From Bdellovibrio sp. ZAP7 (lineage in GTDB: Bacteria > Bdellovibrionota > FAC87 > UBA2466): a stretch of 64,000 bases of DNA. Of the stretch, positions 50,278 through 59,840 are shown in pieces. The notes under the pieces were generated by a model. That model worked only from the letters and a program-made list of their open reading frames with translations, ran no database searches and was not told the origin of the DNA. The DNA is taken from the NCBI GenBank assembly GCA_945878405.1, contig CAMCTJ010000004.1:107795-171794 (forward strand), given 5' to 3'. The stretch's first letter is position 1, and each line of letters opens with the position of its first letter. The position numbers and the translations under genes were made by a program.

Positions 50278-53076
50278 ATGCGTTTTTGTTTTCTTCTAGC
50301 CATTCTTGCTACCGTTGTAATCGCCGAGCCATCTTATCTCAGTTTTCCTTCCGATATTTCCTGGAAGAGCATGGAAAGCCCCCATTTTCATATTATTTAC
50401 CGAGATGGCCAAAATGAATTTGCCAGAAGAACTCTGAGAGCAGCGGAAAGAGCTCATGCCCTTCTGAGTCCTATTTTTCCCGAAGCTCCCGCAACAACAT
50501 CCATCGTTCTGGCAGATTTCAGCGATTCTTTAAATGGATATTCCCTCGGTTTTCCTTATTCCCATTTTGTTATCTTTGCGGCTCCCCCCGATAGCATGAG
50601 TGAATTGTCCTCTTTAGATAACTGGCTTGATTCGGTCGTACTCCACGAATATGCGCACACACTTCATCTATACCCCGCAAACGGAGCTTGGAAATGGTTA
50701 CGTACGATTTTTGGTACCACCATCGTTCCTAACGGAATGATGCCAGCCCATCTTCACGAGGGAATCGCGACTTTATTTGAAACGGAATTCTCTCGGGGAG
50801 GTAGGGGGCGAAGTCCGTTCTTTCATATGATGACGCGCAAAGCGGTTTCGGAAAAAGTTTGGGGTAACGACTTTCTTCCTCCCGATCTTTTAGATGGCTC
50901 CTACTCGGATTGGCCTCATGGGACGAGTCCTTATTACTTCGGATATTACTTCTATGATTACCTATGGAGAAAAAAAGGCCACAAGGGCATCTATGACCTT
51001 ACTCTGAGTGCTAGCTCCAATTGGCCCTACTTGATAAATTTGCCTTTTGAAGCGGTCTTTGGCGCGAGTATTCCCGATTTGTGGAAAGAAATAACGTCAG
51101 AACAGAACCAAAAACAAGAGCTCGACCTCACCCAATTCAAAAAAGAAAAAAATTCACAACTCTCGTACCTCACCAAAACAAAATTCACTAAAAAGGAGTT
51201 AGCGCTTTCAAATACCCAGCAACGGGCTGCTTTTCTGAGCTCCCGGCCAGGAAAAGACCCTCAGATTGAGATCATCGATTCTTCGTCGGGAAAGCCTCTG
51301 AAAGAATATCCCATCCGTTTTTCGGGAGCAGGCGGATTGTGTTGGAAGGAGGAAGCCGGAAGCGACTTATTCGTCCTTTCCACTTCGCATCAAGAAGATT
51401 TTTACACTACCAATCGGATCTCCCTTTTTAACGGGAATGAGCGGAAAACTACTGAACTCAGAAATCCCGAAGGCCCCATTGATCATGTACATGAGTTTAG
51501 CTGTTCCCCTGATCATAAATCGATTTTGGTTTATCAAGAGTCGAGCGGGAATGGAAAACTAACACTCTTCGAAGGAGACATCTGGACACCCTCTCTCGAA
51601 CTTCACGCCAAGTTCAGTTGGGTGCTCCCAAAAAACACTTGGATCAGTTCCGTCTCAATTGGAAAATCCCGCCTTTTTCTTCTGAGAGAAGGAAATGAAA
51701 CATCTGTTTATGAATGGAATCCGCCCAACCCTCCCTCTGCTTTGGGTAACCTTGAAGGACACGCTTACGGAATCCACCAAACTGGTAATGAGATCTATTT
51801 AATTTCAGCACCGTCGGGCCGAGATGAAATATGGCGTCTTGATTCAAATCGTAAAAAAATAATCAAGGCAGTTTCAGTTTCCGGGGGGATCAATAGTTTT
51901 GTTCCTTCTTCTTCGCGCTTCTTCATTTCTTCGTATGAACACGGGGGTTTTGATATTGCAACTGCTTCTGTGCTTGCTCCCGAAAATGGGATTTCGCTTT
52001 TGCGAGGGCAGACAGCCAGTTTGCCAGAAGAGAGAAACTCGGATTGGGAAGAAAAAGAATACTCTCCGGCCTCTTACTTGGTGCCAAGAACCTGGATTCC
52101 CTCTGCTCTTTTTGTTCCCTATGGCTTTCAGTTGGCTGCGTGGATTCCCATGTTTGATTTATCGCAAAAGCACTTTTACGACTTAAATTTGGGGGTAGAC
52201 AAACGAGATACCAATGAGGGTTCACAGATGTTGCCTAATCTGTCAGGAAGTTACGGCTACCGATTTGGCAAATCCTCGACTCTTCAAATAGGCGCCTACT
52301 TTTCTCCGGGTTTCTTAGTCATTTCGCAAATTTTTTTTAAAAGCTGGGGGTCTTCGCTGAGTTATGGAAGAAGACTGGGAAATCTTCCCCTTCAAGGAAA
52401 GGTTTCCGCTCTGCTTCGAAAGATTGAATCCTCTGATTTAGGTCCTGCGAATCAATCTGTCGGATTTGGATTGGAACTCGGTTGGACAAGTGAGAAAACA
52501 AGAGTAGATCTCACTCACCAACAGTTTATAAAAGGTTTTGGGAGTTTTGATAATTACTTTAGCAGCACCGCTAATTTCGAAACCGCAATTCAATCTCCGT
52601 TTTGGAAATCAGCGCTCTGGGCTCTCAGCTTGCGTCAGGGATACACAGAGGGCACTCCCCTTTATAATTCTTTCTTTGAGGGCGGAGGAGAAATCTTATT
52701 TTCGCAAGGAAGAGGCTTTTTTCTAAACCGAGGCTATTTACAGGGTTCATTTGCTGCGAGAAGAATTTTTGGGGGGAATTTAGAATTCCGCTTTCCGATT
52801 TCCCGAGTAGATAGAGGCATTGGATTGTGGCCTGCGTTTTTACAAAATCTATCGGGAGCTTTAGTGCTCGACACCACGAGTTTCGACCGAGGACCAGCGA
52901 GTATTTATCCGAAGAACTGGCTCAAGGATTTCTTATGGAGCACCGGCTTCGAACTCAAGAGCCAGTGGAAGTTCTTTTACTACTTGCCCACACAGCTTCG
53001 GTTCGGCGTCTACCGGGGTCTTAGTCTCGGAGGAGAGCCTTTCTATTTCACTATCGGTGCAGAAGCGTCACTCTGA
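50278..53076 (+). CDS. Outer-membrane metalloprotease with propeller and barrel
   Basis: This 932-residue protein has a signal peptide (1-16). A gluzincin-like metalloprotease domain has HEYAH at 123-127 and a downstream HEGIATLFE with Glu161 as the likely third zinc ligand. A repeat-rich region at about 290-600 reads like a TolB/WD40-type beta-propeller, and the last 320 or so residues look like an outer-membrane beta-barrel with a final aromatic strand near the C-terminus. It probably sits in the outer membrane with protease and propeller in the periplasm or outside. The gene is divergent from pal. Substrate unknown; a role in envelope remodelling or prey attack is only inference. Confidence 0.75.
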   Translation: MRFCFLLAILATVVIAEPSYLSFPSDISWKSMESPHFHIIYRDGQNEFARRTLRAAERAHALLSPIFPEAPATTSIVLADFSDSLNGYSLGFPYSHFVIFAAPPDSMSELSSLDNWLDSVVLHEYAHTLHLYPANGAWKWLRTIFGTTIVPNGMMPAHLHEGIATLFETEFSRGGRGRSPFFHMMTRKAVSEKVWGNDFLPPDLLDGSYSDWPHGTSPYYFGYYFYDYLWRKKGHKGIYDLTLSASSNWPYLINLPFEAVFGASIPDLWKEITSEQNQKQELDLTQFKKEKNSQLSYLTKTKFTKKELALSNTQQRAAFLSSRPGKDPQIEIIDSSSGKPLKEYPIRFSGAGGLCWKEEAGSDLFVLSTSHQEDFYTTNRISLFNGNERKTTELRNPEGPIDHVHEFSCSPDHKSILVYQESSGNGKLTLFEGDIWTPSLELHAKFSWVLPKNTWISSVSIGKSRLFLLREGNETSVYEWNPPNPPSALGNLEGHAYGIHQTGNEIYLISAPSGRDEIWRLDSNRKKIIKAVSVSGGINSFVPSSSRFFISSYEHGGFDIATASVLAPENGISLLRGQTASLPEERNSDWEEKEYSPASYLVPRTWIPSALFVPYGFQLAAWIPMFDLSQKHFYDLNLGVDKRDTNEGSQMLPNLSGSYGYRFGKSSTLQIGAYFSPGFLVISQIFFKSWGSSLSYGRRLGNLPLQGKVSALLRKIESSDLGPANQSVGFGLELGWTSEKTRVDLTHQQFIKGFGSFDNYFSSTANFETAIQSPFWKSALWALSLRQGYTEGTPLYNSFFEGGGEILFSQGRGFFLNRGYLQGSFAARRIFGGNLEFRFPISRVDRGIGLWPAFLQNLSGALVLDTTSFDRGPASIYPKNWLKDFLWSTGFELKSQWKFFYYLPTQLRFGVYRGLSLGGEPFYFTIGAEASL

Positions 53077-53080
53077 TTTC

Positions 53081-54550
53081 TTATTCAGAAGCAGAACTGA
53101 CTTTTGCCTCTTTCGTCCCTTGTGAAACTTTTTCAAAAAGATTCCAAGCTTTCAAATAGCTCATTGCTTGTTGCAGTTGGAAGTCAATTTTCAGAAGCTC
53201 TTTAGGATCCTCGACTCTCACTTTCTTTCCATCTTTTTCTTTGATCACTCCAAAAAGGCGATCATGAGTCTTTTGATCTTTTTCAGACTTGCCGACTTCG
53301 CTCTTAGGAGCTCTTTCTCCTGATTCTTCAGACGATCCTTCTTCTTTTTTCTCGTTCTCACCAATTAAGTGGTTTTCTAAGTCAGCTTCTTTTAGGAACT
53401 TGCCCTGTCTTGCTTTTTCCAGCACTGCCATGTCGATACGATCTACTTCAATATCTGGAGTAATTCCCTTTCCCTGAATCGAAGTACCACTTGGAGTGTA
53501 ATACCGCGCTACTGTGAGTTTCAGGGCTGACTTATTTTCAAGATCAATAACAGTTTGCACTGACCCTTTTCCGAAGGTTGGTTTTCCAACCACTAATGCT
53601 CTTTTATTGTCTTGAAGAGCTCCGGCAACAATTTCAGAGGCGCTTGCACTTGCCTCATTTACCAAAGCCACTAATTTCAAATTTTTAAAGGGTGCGGACC
53701 CGCGAGCAAACTCAACTTCCTTTTTAGCCTTGCTTCGCCCCATCGTAGACACGACGGGAACTTTTTCTAGGAATAGGCTCGAAACATTAATAGCCTCTTC
53801 GAGAAGACCACCGGGATTGTTTCTTAAATCGATCACAGCTCCTACTAAGGGTCTGCCATTTTCTTTTGCCAATTGTTCTAGCTTCTTTTTTACGTCTCGG
53901 GCTGTATTGCTTTGGAATTGTACCAACCGAATCCAAGCGTAATCTTTATCAAGAAGACCGCCTTTGACGGCTGCTACTTTGATAATGTCTCGAGTGATTT
54001 CGATAGGCTTTAATCCTTGGGCACCTTTTCTTGCCACGTGAATCGTTACTTTGGTCCCTTTTTCACCGCGCATGAGATTGACTGCTTCTTGAAGACTCAG
54101 GTTTTTGGTTTCTTTTTTAATATTTTTAGCTTTGTCTTCGATCATCACAATACGGTCGCCAGGCTCAACACCCGCCAAGTAAGCTGGGGTATCTTCGATC
54201 GGTGTGACGACTGTTAAAAATCCATCGGCAACATTAATTTCAATTCCTAAACCACCAAATTTTCCCTGGGTATCAACTTGCATTTCCTTAAAGAGCTCGG
54301 GAGAAAGATAAATCGTATGGGGATCCAAAGTCGCTAACATGCCTTTGATCGCACCTTCCATTAATTTTTTTGTGTCTACTTCGTCTACGTAATTGGTTTG
54401 AACGAAGTGGAGAATCTTGGTGAACAGATCAAGGTATTGATAATTGGGAGCTGCTTGACTCAAACGATAAGCCCCTGCTCCAATGGTGAGGCTCACCCCT
54501 AAAAAAATCGCACCGAAAAAGATAGCAACTGAACGCAGTTTAATTTTCAT
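53081..54550 (-). CDS. ctpA: Carboxy-terminal processing protease CtpA (S41)
   Basis: This 489-residue protein starts at ATG 54550 with AGGAG 9 bases upstream. It has an N-terminal signal anchor (8-27), a PDZ domain (about 95-175) and the S41 domain with Ser303 in SASASE and Lys328 in PTFGKGS as the catalytic pair. The C-terminus is rich in Lys/Glu/Ser. C-terminal proteases act in the periplasm on tail-specific substrates such as peptidoglycan enzymes. It converges with the metalloprotease gene with a 4-base gap. Confidence 0.93.
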   Translation of the reverse strand: MKIKLRSVAIFFGAIFLGVSLTIGAGAYRLSQAAPNYQYLDLFTKILHFVQTNYVDEVDTKKLMEGAIKGMLATLDPHTIYLSPELFKEMQVDTQGKFGGLGIEINVADGFLTVVTPIEDTPAYLAGVEPGDRIVMIEDKAKNIKKETKNLSLQEAVNLMRGEKGTKVTIHVARKGAQGLKPIEITRDIIKVAAVKGGLLDKDYAWIRLVQFQSNTARDVKKKLEQLAKENGRPLVGAVIDLRNNPGGLLEEAINVSSLFLEKVPVVSTMGRSKAKKEVEFARGSAPFKNLKLVALVNEASASASEIVAGALQDNKRALVVGKPTFGKGSVQTVIDLENKSALKLTVARYYTPSGTSIQGKGITPDIEVDRIDMAVLEKARQGKFLKEADLENHLIGENEKKEEGSSEESGERAPKSEVGKSEKDQKTHDRLFGVIKEKDGKKVRVEDPKELLKIDFQLQQAMSYLKAWNLFEKVSQGTKEAKVSSASE

Positions 54551-54713
54551 GAGAAGCAACTCCTTGATACACAAGTTATCGGTCACTCCGCAAGAATTCC
54601 TGAAGGCTCTCTTAAACTTTGTCGATGAGTTATTCGCAGCAAGGAAGATGCTGCAAATTATGAAGATTTTGTCACAATTAGTCCCAACTCTAGAAAGCAG
54701 ACGCGTCGCGGCG

Positions 54714-54719
54714 TATAAT
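54714..54719 (+). promoter_or_regulatory. -10 box close to the Tad-domain protein start
   Basis: A perfect TATAAT ends 6 bases before ATG 54726. AGGGG lies directly next to the ATG, too close for normal ribosome spacing. A leaderless transcript is plausible. The -35 region (TAGAAA at 54691-54696) is weak. Confidence 0.45.
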
Positions 54720-54725
54720 AAGGGG

Positions 54726-56594
54726 ATGGGGTGGAAAAAACCAATTCAAAACGCACGGGGGCAAGTCGCCGTTTTGTTTGCTTTGGTTTTTACTTTCATG
54801 TTTGTTCTTTTCGCGTTCGTTGTTGATTTTGGCCATCTCATTCAAAATAAAATGAATCTTCAAATTGCGGCAGATGCTGCCGCCTATGCAGGAGCTGCCT
54901 GGCAAGCACGCGCCCTGAATCAAATGGGCGCAGTGAATTATCACTTGCGGCAAAACTACAAAGAATTGGTGATGAGAGCACAAGTGACCCATGCTCGCCA
55001 TAATAAAAACTTTCCTCGAAGCCAGGATGATTTAAGAGGGCCCATTGAACGACTGCCTCAAGGATTCAACGCTCCGTCTGTTTGCCTTCAAGCTCATGGT
55101 TTTGAAACGGTTCGCGGTCGTCGTTATGCTAAGGATACAAATCTTTGCTATAACGCAGATCCTACTGGAGGGGGCTTACCGCCGATCGTGGTTCCCCCAG
55201 TGCTTGCGACTTTTGATCCCTTTTCTATCGCAATCGCTGCTCAGATTAAGGAAATCCAACGGCAAGCGGATATTGAGTGTGAGCAAGGTCGAGATGACAA
55301 CGAACGAATGGTTCAACATCTTCTCGATATTTTTGCGAAGCCAGGAACTTATTTAGGTGGATTTCGCTACCGGGGAGACAGGGCTCGCTTTCATGAGTCT
55401 CAAATGAAAGCGATCGAATCTTTTATCAATCAAGCAGCCCAAGAGAGCCCCATGACGAGTTCTCATCCTGTTTTAGCTGCTGCTCGAGAGTCCGCTCTTC
55501 GTAATCTCACAGACAGTAATCTCAATGGCGAATTTCAGTTGGAGATACTGGCTCCGAAAGAATCGACTTATGTAAAACTGAAAGAAATCGTAGCTGCTAA
55601 TGCCATGTACTACTTTGATTTTCAAAGCCGAGGGAGCGCATGCGTTGCTATGGTTGGGCGCCGTTTTTTTGAGGCGTTAGTCGGTTATGAAAAAGATCCT
55701 CAATACCTTACTTATTTTGGAGTCAAACTTACCTCCAAACCCAAACTCTTATTTATGCCTCAATCCTGGGTGGATGCAGGTTTCCCAAAACTTGAAGCCT
55801 ATGCGGTAGCTAAACCCTTCGGAAGTCGTATCGGTCCGAAAGCAACCACAGACGGGTTAATTCCAGTTCCCAGAACGGATGGCCAGAGTAGAATTCTGGA
55901 TTTCAGTGTTCGCCCCTTTGATACCGTCGGGGGGGGACGAAGCGCAAAACTGATGGCTTATTATGATTCTCTCCATCCTCGAAATGAAATTGGTCGCTCA
56001 CAGGGAAATCGAGCCATTGGCTGGCCAGAGCCTGATAAAGGCGACCAACTTAGGGCTCCTTTACAAGCCATTCGAACGCCCACGATTTTCGACGCTCTTT
56101 TTTATACGGTATTTCCAGATCCCGGCAGCAATATCAATCAAGACTATGACGAACCTCAATTTGCTCTTGCTCTTTATCCAGACGGAGTAGAAGCAGCAGG
56201 TCCTGACAATCAAATTATTCCTACTCGGACTTTAGCCACTGAACTTCCGTATTCAATCAAGCTGAATGCCCCAAGAACTGCGGGAGCCCATTATGATATC
56301 TACGCTACAGAACAACCGGGCAGTCACTCGACCACCGGTGCTCTTTCTCTTCCAGGCATTGATTCCACAGCCAAAGCAAGAGAGTTTGGATTTGCGACAA
56401 AGGAGCTTTATCACAGCGCTTGGGCTCCTGAAGGAGAAACGGAAGCGGGCAAAGGCAGAATCGGATATGGGGTTAAATTTATTAGTATTGATACTCTAAT
56501 GAACAGAATGGGAAATCTCTCAAATTCGGGTGATCAGATCGATATCAGAAATTTGCCGGCTGCTGAAACGAACCTCACCAAGATTCTCCACTAG
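54726..56594 (+). CDS. Tad-domain (TadG/TadE-like) membrane protein
   Basis: This 622-residue protein starts at ATG 54726; the frame extends back to 54483 over ctpA but that part is not conserved. It opens with the Tad signature: a basic start, RGQVAVLFAL, one helix (about 15-36) and NLQIAADAAAYAGA at 44-57. The rest is extracytoplasmic with no known domain. Tad proteins are pseudopilin-like parts of tight-adherence pili, but no other tad genes lie here. FDPFSIAIAA at 163-172 is nearly the same as the end of the small secreted protein at 13254-13529. Confidence 0.75.
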   Translation: MGWKKPIQNARGQVAVLFALVFTFMFVLFAFVVDFGHLIQNKMNLQIAADAAAYAGAAWQARALNQMGAVNYHLRQNYKELVMRAQVTHARHNKNFPRSQDDLRGPIERLPQGFNAPSVCLQAHGFETVRGRRYAKDTNLCYNADPTGGGLPPIVVPPVLATFDPFSIAIAAQIKEIQRQADIECEQGRDDNERMVQHLLDIFAKPGTYLGGFRYRGDRARFHESQMKAIESFINQAAQESPMTSSHPVLAAARESALRNLTDSNLNGEFQLEILAPKESTYVKLKEIVAANAMYYFDFQSRGSACVAMVGRRFFEALVGYEKDPQYLTYFGVKLTSKPKLLFMPQSWVDAGFPKLEAYAVAKPFGSRIGPKATTDGLIPVPRTDGQSRILDFSVRPFDTVGGGRSAKLMAYYDSLHPRNEIGRSQGNRAIGWPEPDKGDQLRAPLQAIRTPTIFDALFYTVFPDPGSNINQDYDEPQFALALYPDGVEAAGPDNQIIPTRTLATELPYSIKLNAPRTAGAHYDIYATEQPGSHSTTGALSLPGIDSTAKAREFGFATKELYHSAWAPEGETEAGKGRIGYGVKFISIDTLMNRMGNLSNSGDQIDIRNLPAAETNLTKILH

Positions 56595-56629
56595 ACACCG
56601 TTTCAGTTCCATGGGAGTTTGCAAATCAA

Positions 56630-57628
56630 ATGAAGATCCTAGCCGTAGATACTTCCTGCGATGATTCTTGCGTCGCAATTATTAACACTCAGGATTGGGT
56701 CATTCTTTCTGAGAGCGTTTTTTCTCACACTGAACCTATGAAAAAATTTGGTGGGATCGTACCGGAAATCGCAAGTCGTGAGCATTTAAAAGCTCTGCCT
56801 TTGGCGGTCGAAACGAGTTTAAAGAAAGCCGGCCTGTCTTTGTCTGATATGGATTGGTTTGCTGTCACTCACCGACCGGGTCTCATCGGAGCTCTTTTAG
56901 TGGGCCTTTCTTACGTCAAAGCTTTAGCCTTTGCGACTGGAAAACCGTTTTCTGTTTTCAATCACATTGAAGGCCATCTTTTTTCTCCCTTGCTCATTAC
57001 GCTAGAAAAACAAGAAGGCCCTGCGTTTCCATGGACAGCCCTGGTTGTGAGTGGCGGACACACAGAACTTTTTCAAGTAAACGGAATTTTAGATTATCAG
57101 TGGCTGGGAGGTACGCTAGATGACGCTGCGGGAGAGGCATTCGATAAAGTGGGAAAACTAGTAGGTCTGCCCTACCCTGCGGGTCCTCTCATTGACCGAT
57201 TGGTTCGAGAAAAAGCGACGGAAGAAGATAGAAAGATTCCCTTTCCTCGCCCTAAAGTTGAAGGAAATCAGTTTTCCTTCTCTGGCTTGAAAACAGCAGT
57301 CGCTCTGAAAGTTCAAAAAGCTAATCTAGAAAATGAGAAAGAAAAAATAGCGATTCTTGCTTCTGCTCAGGAGGCAATTGTGGATACTCTTTGTGAAAAA
57401 ACAAGACTCGCAGCTGCCCAAGTTCCCGGAAGTCGAATTGTTGTTACGGGAGGAGTCGCCTGTAATAGTCACTTGAGAGAGAAACTTTCTGAAGCCCACT
57501 TTCCAGCTCCCCGACATTGCACGGATAATGCAGCCATGGTTGCTTTGTTGGCTGGTCTCTATGAAAAAACTGGAAAACTCACACCTGCTCCTTGGACGAC
57601 GACGGCTCACTCCACTGGGGATTTTTAA
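56630..57628 (+). CDS. tsaD: tRNA threonylcarbamoyladenosine transferase TsaD
   Basis: This 332-residue protein has DTSCDD near the N-terminus, the HIEGH metal site at 112-116, VVSGGHTEL near 139-147 and a final CxDNAAM-type segment. TsaD transfers the threonylcarbamoyl group to A37 of ANN-reading tRNAs with TsaB and TsaE. It is followed immediately by rsmA with no gap. Confidence 0.94.
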   Translation: MKILAVDTSCDDSCVAIINTQDWVILSESVFSHTEPMKKFGGIVPEIASREHLKALPLAVETSLKKAGLSLSDMDWFAVTHRPGLIGALLVGLSYVKALAFATGKPFSVFNHIEGHLFSPLLITLEKQEGPAFPWTALVVSGGHTELFQVNGILDYQWLGGTLDDAAGEAFDKVGKLVGLPYPAGPLIDRLVREKATEEDRKIPFPRPKVEGNQFSFSGLKTAVALKVQKANLENEKEKIAILASAQEAIVDTLCEKTRLAAAQVPGSRIVVTGGVACNSHLREKLSEAHFPAPRHCTDNAAMVALLAGLYEKTGKLTPAPWTTTAHSTGDF

Positions 57629-58432
57629 ATGGCTCATCCGAAAGAAATTTTAAATGCTCTCAAAGCCATTCCACTGAAATCTTTGAGTCAAAACTTTCTT
57701 ATTTCTCCTCATTGGGCCGAAAAACTGGTCGATGCTTTTCTCTGTGAAGGTCACTACGATGAAGTATGGGAGATCGGACCCGGCTTGGGAGCCCTAACCC
57801 AAATCCTGGCCGGAAAAACTCAGAAACCCATTCGACTTTTTGAAATCGATAAGAAACTCTCAGAGTACCTACAGGAGCAGTTCCCCCAGATCCCGCTTCA
57901 CCAGGGGGATTTTCTGGATCACGATTGGACCCAGCTCATTTCTCCTCACAGAAAAGTGGCTGTGCTCAGTAATCTTCCCTATCACTTGTCTTCACCCATG
58001 ATTTTTAAAATGGCTGAAAACAAAAATGTTTTAAGTCACTTTCTATTTACTTTTCAGAAAGAGTTTGCGGACCGCCTGATTGCTAAGCCGAATACCAAAA
58101 ATTATGGGGGTCTCACTCTCATCACTGAACTTCATTTTTCGTTAAAAAACTTAGGAACCCTTCCAGCGGGAGCTTTCTATCCAGCCCCCAGTGTTGCCTC
58201 TCAGGCGATTCTATTTATTCCAAAGGCCGACTCTCCCGAAATACAAAAGACAATCACTCTCATCAAAGCCGCTTTCAGCCATCGCCGAAAGAAAATGGCG
58301 AGTAATCTGAAAGAGGTGTTTCCCGAAGTCCCCTGGGAAACGTGTTTAGAACAAGCTGGAATCTCTTCCCAGATACGTGCTGAGGCTTTGACCCTTGAAC
58401 AATTCAAATTATTAGCTAATAATATCAAATAG
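57629..58432 (+). CDS. rsmA: 16S rRNA dimethyladenosine transferase RsmA/KsgA
   Basis: This 267-residue protein has LSQNFL near 17-22, the SAM loop GPGLGALT near 50-57 and the catalytic NLPYHLSSP near 114-122. KsgA dimethylates A1518 and A1519 of 16S rRNA during small-subunit assembly. It directly abuts tsaD. The length is typical and all motifs are present. Confidence 0.94.
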   Translation: MAHPKEILNALKAIPLKSLSQNFLISPHWAEKLVDAFLCEGHYDEVWEIGPGLGALTQILAGKTQKPIRLFEIDKKLSEYLQEQFPQIPLHQGDFLDHDWTQLISPHRKVAVLSNLPYHLSSPMIFKMAENKNVLSHFLFTFQKEFADRLIAKPNTKNYGGLTLITELHFSLKNLGTLPAGAFYPAPSVASQAILFIPKADSPEIQKTITLIKAAFSHRRKKMASNLKEVFPEVPWETCLEQAGISSQIRAEALTLEQFKLLANNIK

Positions 58433-58453
58433 TTAAATTAAACCACGTCAGCT

Positions 58454-58482
58454 TTGAGTTATTTAACGCGCTGTGGTATAAG
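58454..58482 (+). promoter_or_regulatory. Promoter placing the OMP 5' end on its GTG
   Basis: TTGAGT at 58454-58459, a 17-base spacer and TATAAG at 58477-58482 with an upstream TG (TGGTATAAG) form a strong promoter. It ends 7 bases before the GTG at 58490, so the expected transcription start is on or one base before the start codon. There is no ribosome site. This is the clearest leaderless candidate in the window. Confidence 0.65.
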
Positions 58483-58489
58483 AGCGCCC

Positions 58490-59800
58490 GTGAAAGCTTT
58501 AAAAATTCTCTACTTTCTTGCCGGAGCCATTGCTTCTTCTCTAGCGCTGGGATCTCAAGCACAAAACTTTGGCTTAGATGCCGCGAGCACCGGCCGAGCT
58601 GGCTCAGTTACTGCCGAAGAAAGCAATGTTCACGCAGCTCTCTACAACCCGGCTCTTCTGGGCACACAGAAACAATCGGGATTCTCCTTTTCGACTTTTC
58701 AAGTAGACGTCAAAGTTAACGAATTCGATTCTATTTTTCTACCTCGTGCTTTGCGCAAGTCAGACGAGCCTGTTCGAGATAAATTACAGCTTTCTCCCCT
58801 TTCGCAAACACGTTGGGCTTTAGGCTTTAATCACCCCCTCCGTGTGAAAGCCCTATCAAGACAGGCGGGCTTCGGGCTTTCCTTCTCAGGTCCCTTTGAG
58901 AAGTTAAGGGGGTTCGTGGCTCACGCTCCCGATGATTTCTTTACAGCTCGTTACGGAACCGCAGATGCCCAATTTAAAGGAACTGCTAGTTTGGGACTCG
59001 AACTCATTCCTAAAACACTTTATGTGGGAACGGGTTTATCCCTCTTTTTAAGTGGAGCCGGAGCTGCTGAAACCACTCTGTCCTCAAATCCAACCAGTCG
59101 AATGAATCTGGATGTTGTTTTAGAAAAAGCGCCAGTGGTTGGACTCTATGCTCGCACAGACTCTTTTTCGTCGGCTCTGACTTATCACCAGAAGATCGAT
59201 CCGATTCTAGAACAGGCCGTTAAAGCGAAAATTCGCATCGGTGGCCGAGATACCTTTGAACAACCGGTAATCATGAGAAGCTCGCTTTATTTTGAACCCC
59301 GCACGATAGATTGGGACTTCCAACAAAAGGTAAATCAACTGGCTTGGTCTGTGGGGTTATCCTACCAGTTATGGGGTGAGTACCAGCCCCCGGTTTTATT
59401 CACTGAAACCCCTGATTTGATGGGAACCACTCATCGGACTTCTGGGGGAAAGCCACCTACCAGAAACACTTTAAATCCTAGAGCTTCAGTCGGAATTCCT
59501 CTAGGCGCGACGACGCTTGCTTCTTTGGGTTATCAGTACCGCCCCACTCCCTTCTTTGATTTATCGGGTCTTTCCAATGCTCTCGATTCTGATACGCATA
59601 TTTTGGGGATGGCTCTTGAACAACACTTTACAGATTCTTGGATTCTAGGCACTCCAGTCAATCTGGGTGTTTTTGGCCAAATTCATCGGTTTAAAAACCG
59701 CGAAATCACTAAAACCCCCCAATCAGGCAGTCCCTCTTCTGCTTTTACTTTTACCGGAAATGCCTTAGTGGTCGGGGTTTCCGCGCAGGCAGAGCTGTAG
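58490..59800 (+). CDS. FadL/OmpP1-type outer-membrane protein
   Basis: This 436-residue protein starts at GTG 58490 with a signal peptide (1-24, cut after QA). The mature N-terminus (NFGLDAASTGRAGSVTA) and the NPALLG segment match the FadL/OmpP1/TodX-like barrel family used for uptake of hydrophobic molecules. The frame reaches back to 58454, but that triplet is the -35 box of its own promoter. The rest shows alternating strands and a final aromatic-poor strand. Cargo unknown; fatty acids are possible. Confidence 0.75.
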   Translation: MKALKILYFLAGAIASSLALGSQAQNFGLDAASTGRAGSVTAEESNVHAALYNPALLGTQKQSGFSFSTFQVDVKVNEFDSIFLPRALRKSDEPVRDKLQLSPLSQTRWALGFNHPLRVKALSRQAGFGLSFSGPFEKLRGFVAHAPDDFFTARYGTADAQFKGTASLGLELIPKTLYVGTGLSLFLSGAGAAETTLSSNPTSRMNLDVVLEKAPVVGLYARTDSFSSALTYHQKIDPILEQAVKAKIRIGGRDTFEQPVIMRSSLYFEPRTIDWDFQQKVNQLAWSVGLSYQLWGEYQPPVLFTETPDLMGTTHRTSGGKPPTRNTLNPRASVGIPLGATTLASLGYQYRPTPFFDLSGLSNALDSDTHILGMALEQHFTDSWILGTPVNLGVFGQIHRFKNREITKTPQSGSPSSAFTFTGNALVVGVSAQAEL

Positions 59801-59840
59801 ATAATTGGTCTAAACTGCGGTAGAGTCTCACCGGCTTAAC

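Noticed and set aside
54483..54725. N-terminal extension of the Tad-domain protein
   Set aside because: It overlaps ctpA antisense; the Tad signature begins at ATG 54726 next to a TATAAT box.
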